Of a stretch of DNA of 64,000 nt, positions 60,528 through 64,000 are shown piece after piece. The translations under genes and the position numbers were made by a program. The notes under the pieces were generated by a model, which searched no databases, was not told the DNA's origin, and saw only the letters and a program-made list of their open reading frames with translations. The stretch is from the NCBI RefSeq assembly GCF_015209595.1, contig NZ_JADEYS010000020.1, positions 1-64,000 of the forward strand, in the 5' to 3' direction. Source of the stretch: Pontibacterium sinense. GTDB taxonomy: Bacteria; Pseudomonadota; Gammaproteobacteria; Pseudomonadales; Balneatricaceae. Position 1 is the first letter of the stretch. The number at the start of each line of letters is the position of its first letter.

Positions 60528-62507
60528 TTATACTTTAAACCGCTTCACCAACCCCATCAGGTTATCTGACAACTGTAACAGCGAGGCACTCTCCCCGGCT
60601 GCACGCTCTGCACCCGTTGTTGTGGTTTCCATAATACTGTTGATCTCGTTCAGGCTCTGGCTGATATCACGCACGGTGGCACTCTGCTCATCGGTGGCGT
60701 TGGCGACGAGTGAATTCATCTCGCGCATCCGCTGTACCGCTTCAACCACTTTGTTAAGTTCACGCGTACTTTGATCCAGATGTTCGCTGCAACTGACCGC
60801 ATCAGCAGAACAATTGGACATCGCACTCACCGTTTTACCTGCGCCCTGCTGCAGGTTGTTGACGGTCTCTTCAATCGCGCTGATCGAGCCTTGTGTGCGG
60901 GTAGCCAGTGAGCGCACTTCATCCGCAACAACTGCAAAACCCCGCCCGGTTTCTCCGGCACGCGCCGCTTCTATCGCGGCATTCAGCGCGAGCAGATTGG
61001 TTTGTTCGGCAATGGCTTTGATCACGTTGATCACCTCACTGATGGAGTCACTGTGTTGTTGCAGCGATTTCACCTCCTCCATGGAGCGGGTGACCTGCCC
61101 TGCCAGAGCGCTGATCGCTTCGCTATTTTCCATAAGGGAGCGATTATTGGTTTCCAGAATCGCGTCCGCTTCAACCGCATCGGATAATGTCTGATCAGCA
61201 TGGGTCGCCACCTCGGTAGCACTGGCTTCCATCTCAGTCGCCGTGGCCGCCAGTCGTGCACTTTGCAGACCTTGTTGTGCCACCCCACTTAACGTATTGC
61301 GGCTGATCTCGCTGCCAGTTGAGGCGGTTTTGTGAACTTCATCCACCGTGGTGACAATCTCCTCCACCAGATGGCGTAACTCGCTGGACAGCGTATTGGT
61401 ACTTTGCGCCAGATGACTCAGCTCGTCATTCCCCACAACCTCCAGTTCAGTGGCCAGATCACCAGACGCAATCCGCCCCATACCCGATACCACGCGGTTG
61501 AGTGAGCGTTGCAGATACGTGATCAGACGATAACCGAAGAATGCGGAGAACAGTGCAGCTAACAGTGTACCTGCGGCGATCAGCAGTTTGCCGTTATTAA
61601 TAGTGTCACTGGTAGCCTGCTGGACTGACGCTGCATACCGGGTGGCGGCGTCGATAAATTGGCTAATCTGGTGATTGTTGCGGGCCACCAATTTTTCGGT
61701 ATGACGCAACAGACGCTCCGATTCACGTAAAGCCGCCAGTGATTGCAGATAGGAGGTGAGCGTTAGATCTTCAGCGGTGAGCTGCTCACGATAAGGCAGC
61801 CAGATCTCCATAATCGATTCATAGGCTTCCTTGTCCAGCGCTTCAACGGTAGGTACGGCCTGATCCAGACGTTGTACGTATTTGCTGATCTCCACTTCTA
61901 TTTGCGCGACCTTCGCAGGCTCAGTCGATTTCAGCAGTTGAGCAACTTGGCCGTTCAGATAAGCGATATCATCACGCAGCGGCTTCACCACTTTGAGAAA
62001 CTCAAACCGAAACTCCCCATGCAAGAGGTCTTCAAGGGTATAGGCCATTTCGTCGGTCAGGTATTTAAACTCGTCCGCCTGCTTCAGAATATGCGCTTGT
62101 TCAGCACGAACACGTGCTTTCTGAGCGACAATCTTCTCTGACTGTTTGAAGATTTCAGCCGTCACCTTTCGCATCTCAACCAGCGTGACAGATTCACCTT
62201 CGATGCGGCTTAACGATGCAAAATCGTCTTTGAACTCCTTATCCAACGCCCGCAACTGGGTGTTGATCTTATTACCGTCTGCTTCCGAAGCACCGCTGAT
62301 ATATTCCAGCAGAATGTATTGGGTATCCGCCAGATTCGCGCGCAGGTTTGCGCTGATCGTTACGCGAGGTGTGGCATCGTGAATGACCGACGAGACTTGC
62401 AGGCTGACCGAGTTGAAGCGCTGATACGCCACCAGTGAAGTGGCCAGAAACAGAGCAAGTGTCACAACCATCGTCAGCATAATGCGCTGACCGACTGAAA
62501 GATTCAT
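60528..62507 (-). CDS. Methyl-accepting chemotaxis protein, large helical sensor
   Basis: A 659-residue chemoreceptor. A first membrane helix covers residues 8-29 and a second about 309-330. The roughly 280-residue periplasmic part is wholly helical with no Cache or PAS pattern, as in helical bimodular (HBM) sensors. A HAMP domain ([27 protein letters not shown], about 333-360) follows. The signalling domain has the conserved tip [44 protein letters not shown] (read in blocks, about 491-534). AGGAG precedes the ATG. It should direct swimming toward a small molecule. Being between potF and the amidotransferase, it is a candidate polyamine or amine sensor (inference). Confidence 0.88.
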   Translation of the reverse strand: MNLSVGQRIMLTMVVTLALFLATSLVAYQRFNSVSLQVSSVIHDATPRVTISANLRANLADTQYILLEYISGASEADGNKINTQLRALDKEFKDDFASLSRIEGESVTLVEMRKVTAEIFKQSEKIVAQKARVRAEQAHILKQADEFKYLTDEMAYTLEDLLHGEFRFEFLKVVKPLRDDIAYLNGQVAQLLKSTEPAKVAQIEVEISKYVQRLDQAVPTVEALDKEAYESIMEIWLPYREQLTAEDLTLTSYLQSLAALRESERLLRHTEKLVARNNHQISQFIDAATRYAASVQQATSDTINNGKLLIAAGTLLAALFSAFFGYRLITYLQRSLNRVVSGMGRIASGDLATELEVVGNDELSHLAQSTNTLSSELRHLVEEIVTTVDEVHKTASTGSEISRNTLSGVAQQGLQSARLAATATEMEASATEVATHADQTLSDAVEADAILETNNRSLMENSEAISALAGQVTRSMEEVKSLQQHSDSISEVINVIKAIAEQTNLLALNAAIEAARAGETGRGFAVVADEVRSLATRTQGSISAIEETVNNLQQGAGKTVSAMSNCSADAVSCSEHLDQSTRELNKVVEAVQRMREMNSLVANATDEQSATVRDISQSLNEINSIMETTTTGAERAAGESASLLQLSDNLMGLVKRFKV

Positions 62508-62665
62508 ATCTGGAGCTCCTGCCTTTCCATCAACATTGCAGACAAGCAGGCACAGAAACCCAAAGCCTGATCATGCTGCCAAGCTGAAGAGATAGAGGGG
62601 TAACGTTAGAAAACAGATAAGACGTCGCAGCCAGCCGTTAATCCGTGGCTACGACGTTATGTAGA

Positions 62666-63388
62666 TCAGACCGTTTTGCGGGTTAAGAAGTCAGCCATCC
62701 AGTGTGCCACTTCGATGGAGTCAGTCGCCGCTCCGTCCTGACGCAAGGTCGCCAGACCAGCTTCCGCCGTGTCATCAGGGATCGCTGTGCCTTTGCGCAG
62801 ATCGACCAGCGCATCTTCGTAATGCAGATTAAATTCCGGATGCGCCTGAAAGGTGAGGATATTGTCACCGTACACCAGACCGGCATACTGACAGAAATCA
62901 GACTCAGCAAAGACAGATGCATTATCCGGTTTTGCCGTCACCTGGTAGCGATGCATGGCACTGATCGTAAACGATTCTGGCGCGTCAGCGATAAAACTGC
63001 TGTCACCCACCATCTCGTAACGGTGCAGCCCTACACCCCAGCCACCTTCGAACGCCTCGACTTTACCACCAAAGGCTTCCGCAATGATCTGGTGACCAAA
63101 GCAGATACCCACCATCGGACTACCCGCCGCGTCGACATCCACAATCAGCTGCTTCAGCTTGATCATCCAGTCACGGTTTTCGTCCACGTTGAACTTAGAA
63201 CCCGTGATGATCCAGCCGTCACACTGCGCCACACTTTGTGGGAATACACCGTCGCGCACATCAAACAGCTCGTACTCAAACTGATGCTGCGCTTTATCAA
63301 ACAGCTGCACAAACATATCGGCGTAAGAACCGTACTGGTTGATTAACTCATCCGGTGTAATACCGGTGGCGAGGATACCTATCTTCAT
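62666..63388 (-). CDS. Class-I glutamine amidotransferase
   Basis: A 240-residue class-I glutamine amidotransferase. The catalytic triad is C96 in GICFGHQIIAEAFGG, H183 and E185 in FQAHPEF. It resembles GMP-synthase-like stand-alone enzymes rather than the PuuD/C26 gamma-glutamyl hydrolase (usual name of PF07722), although the fold is the same. In this cluster it may hydrolyse gamma-glutamyl-GABA to GABA and glutamate, or have a different gamma-glutamyl substrate (inference). The longer frame starts at 63403, but ATG 63388 has AGGA seven to eight bases upstream and begins at MKIGILATGI. A structured leader element lies 26 bases upstream. Confidence 0.85.
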   Translation of the reverse strand: MKIGILATGITPDELINQYGSYADMFVQLFDKAQHQFEYELFDVRDGVFPQSVAQCDGWIITGSKFNVDENRDWMIKLKQLIVDVDAAGSPMVGICFGHQIIAEAFGGKVEAFEGGWGVGLHRYEMVGDSSFIADAPESFTISAMHRYQVTAKPDNASVFAESDFCQYAGLVYGDNILTFQAHPEFNLHYEDALVDLRKGTAIPDDTAEAGLATLRQDGAATDSIEVAHWMADFLTRKTV

Positions 63389-63413
63389 GACTATTTCCTG
63401 CAAAACTTAATTT

Positions 63414-63468
63414 GGGAACCTGCTAATAAGTCCGAGACTTTCTCTGCGGACGATAAAATATCCTTATG
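63414..63468 (-). ncRNA. Structured leader element B upstream of the amidotransferase gene
   Basis: On the minus strand this reads AAGGATATTTTATCGT, then the same 21 central bases as element A (core CGCAGAGAAAGTCTCGGACT), then TATTAGCAGGTTCCC, ending 25 bases before the ATG. GTCCG and CGGAC flank the core and can pair. The outer stem of element A is not kept, but the 3' half is. It points toward its gene just as element A does. Confidence 0.5.
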
Positions 63469-63678
63469 TGCGAAAGATAGCGCAGTGGAATGACCAGTCC
63501 TTTCCAAGCTGCCTGACAAAGCAGAAGGCTATTTTAACGTCCGCCCTACGGGGCTTTCAGAGCAATCCGATTTCAGTGTTAACTGCTTTTCGACAAGCAA
63601 TCAGCATGTCTTAAATCGTTGTCTCAAGCTCGAACTGCTCTGAAAGCCAGAGTCGTTTCGGACTTGTTCGCAGGTTCC
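63415..63678. repeat. 264-base segment with 21-base terminal inverted repeats
   Basis: GGAACCTGCTAATAAGTCCGA (63415-63435) and the complement of 63658-63678 match at 19 of 21 positions. Inside, CTTTCAGAGCA (63554-63564) is inverted at 63636-63646, with GGC flanks extending the match. The whole could be a small non-autonomous mobile element or a foldable leader. Confidence 0.45.
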
Positions 63679-63686
63679 TTAGAGCA

Positions 63687-63726
63687 TTTGTGGCCATACA
63701 CCCGTGCAGAAGCATACGGCCACAAA
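63687..63726 (-). terminator. Hairpin after the PotI-like permease
   Basis: TTTGTGGCC (63687-63695) and GGCCACAAA (63718-63726) are perfect nine-base arms with a 22-base loop, nine bases past the permease stop. There is no T run beyond the arms on the minus strand, so it may end or protect the permease mRNA. Confidence 0.55.
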
Positions 63727-63734
63727 CAGAGTGA

Positions 63735-64000
63735 TTATTCCGGTTTGGCCAGCAATCGGGCCTGACGGCGCATCTGATACATCGCGGCTATAACACCAAT
63801 CGCCACAATCGCGATCATAATGGTGGCCAGAGCGTTCACTTCTGGAGTGACACCCAGACGGACTTTGGAGAAGATCACCATCGGCAAGGTACTGTTACCC
63901 GGACCGGAAACGAAGCTGGCGATAACCAGATCATCCAGCGACAGGGTAAAGGACAGTAGCCAACCGGAGATAATCGCCGGCGCGATCAGCGGCAGCGTCA
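63735..64000 (-). CDS. potI: Polyamine ABC transporter permease, C-terminal part (PotI/SpuH-like)
   Basis: The window holds the last 87 codons of a gene that continues past position 64000. The translation contains LPLIAPAIISGWLLSFTLSLDD, then LVIASFVSGPGNSTLPMVIFSKVRLGVTPEVNALATI, and ends RRQARLLAKPE. The EAA-type loop region and the FTLSLDDLVIASFVSGPG stretch are characteristic of PotC/PotI spermidine-putrescine permeases. Two more membrane helices are visible. It should work with the PotF-like binding protein at 59199. The stop is TAA. Confidence 0.88.
   Translation of the reverse strand, partial: TLPLIAPAIISGWLLSFTLSLDDLVIASFVSGPGNSTLPMVIFSKVRLGVTPEVNALATIMIAIVAIGVIAAMYQMRRQARLLAKPE

Larger units (their letters stand above)
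63389..63734. promoter_or_regulatory. Intergenic region with nested inverted repeats
   Basis: About 346 bases between the amidotransferase start and the permease stop, both on the minus strand. It contains leader element B (63414-63468), a related half-element on the opposite strand (about 63640-63681), inner inverted repeats (63552-63567 with 63633-63648), and a hairpin with arms at 63687-63695 and 63718-63726. No gene is visible. A promoter for the amidotransferase presumably lies inside. Confidence 0.5.

Noticed and set aside
63415-63678. Firm call of a MITE
   Set aside because: No clear target-site duplication, and the end sequence also occurs at 57667 as a short element with gene-linked orientation, so a regulatory leader is at least as likely.
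1-64000. Search for tRNA, rRNA, CRISPR arrays, integrase or transposase genes
   Set aside because: None seen on either strand by eye.

Overview
The window looks like chromosomal DNA of a marine gammaproteobacterium of the Oceanospirillales type (Marinobacterium/Amphritea-like). This is inferred from roughly 50% GC, a Pseudomonas-like polyamine-use cluster, two tripartite tricarboxylate (TTT) transport systems, many LysR regulators and Na+-coupled transporters. No rRNA, tRNA, CRISPR array, prophage or intact transposase is visible. About 52 protein genes can be supported, nearly all for uptake and catabolism of small organic molecules.

Layout. 1-10.6 kb: proline symporter PutP, an Lrp/AsnC regulator with a DMT exporter, a membrane GAF-GGDEF diguanylate cyclase, a porin, a LuxR-type regulator with a degenerate receiver, and a LysR regulator. 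10.8-20.2 kb: a CoA-thioester catabolic cluster (fused hydratase/3-hydroxyacyl-CoA dehydrogenase, then ligase, acyl-CoA dehydrogenase, CaiB-type CoA-transferase, PcaF-like thiolase). It is followed by a zinc-less alcohol dehydrogenase whose start sits behind a poly-C tract, and by a truncated, decayed second copy of the thiolase. 20.3-22.8 kb: a small AT-richer accessory stretch of hypothetical genes, including a DUF2971 protein. 23.0-26.2 kb: an amidohydrolase with a two-subunit aconitase-X enzyme, then a convergent thioesterase. 26.3-30.7 kb: a permease remnant, a LysR gene, then a TetR gene that appears to control a secreted EF-hand protein and two secreted SUMF1-fold proteins through shared palindromes.

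30.8-42.7 kb: two complete tctCBA transport operons, the first coupled to a fumarase/ASL-superfamily lyase and the second to a sulfatase. Between them lie a LysR regulator, a lone cyclic-nucleotide-binding protein and a TauE/SafE permease. 42.7-45.8 kb: small enzymes of unknown role and a DUF3422 membrane protein. 45.9-64 kb: a polyamine/GABA catabolic region with class-III aminotransferase, GabD-type dehydrogenase, two PuuB-like oxidases, a PuuA-like ligase, a class-I glutamine amidotransferase, PotF-like binding protein, the end of a PotI-like permease, an NhaC antiporter, an EamA transporter, a cupin, a TetR regulator and a chemoreceptor. Together these suggest import of putrescine, gamma-glutamylation, oxidation, hydrolysis to GABA and conversion to succinate, with chemotaxis toward the substrate.

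The least explained signals are non-coding. A nearly identical short leader motif lies, in the same orientation, just upstream of both the PuuA-like ligase and the glutamine amidotransferase. Several precise palindromes occur twice each in gene-start regions. The poly-C tract separates a well-placed ribosome binding site and ATG from the reading frame of a dehydrogenase.
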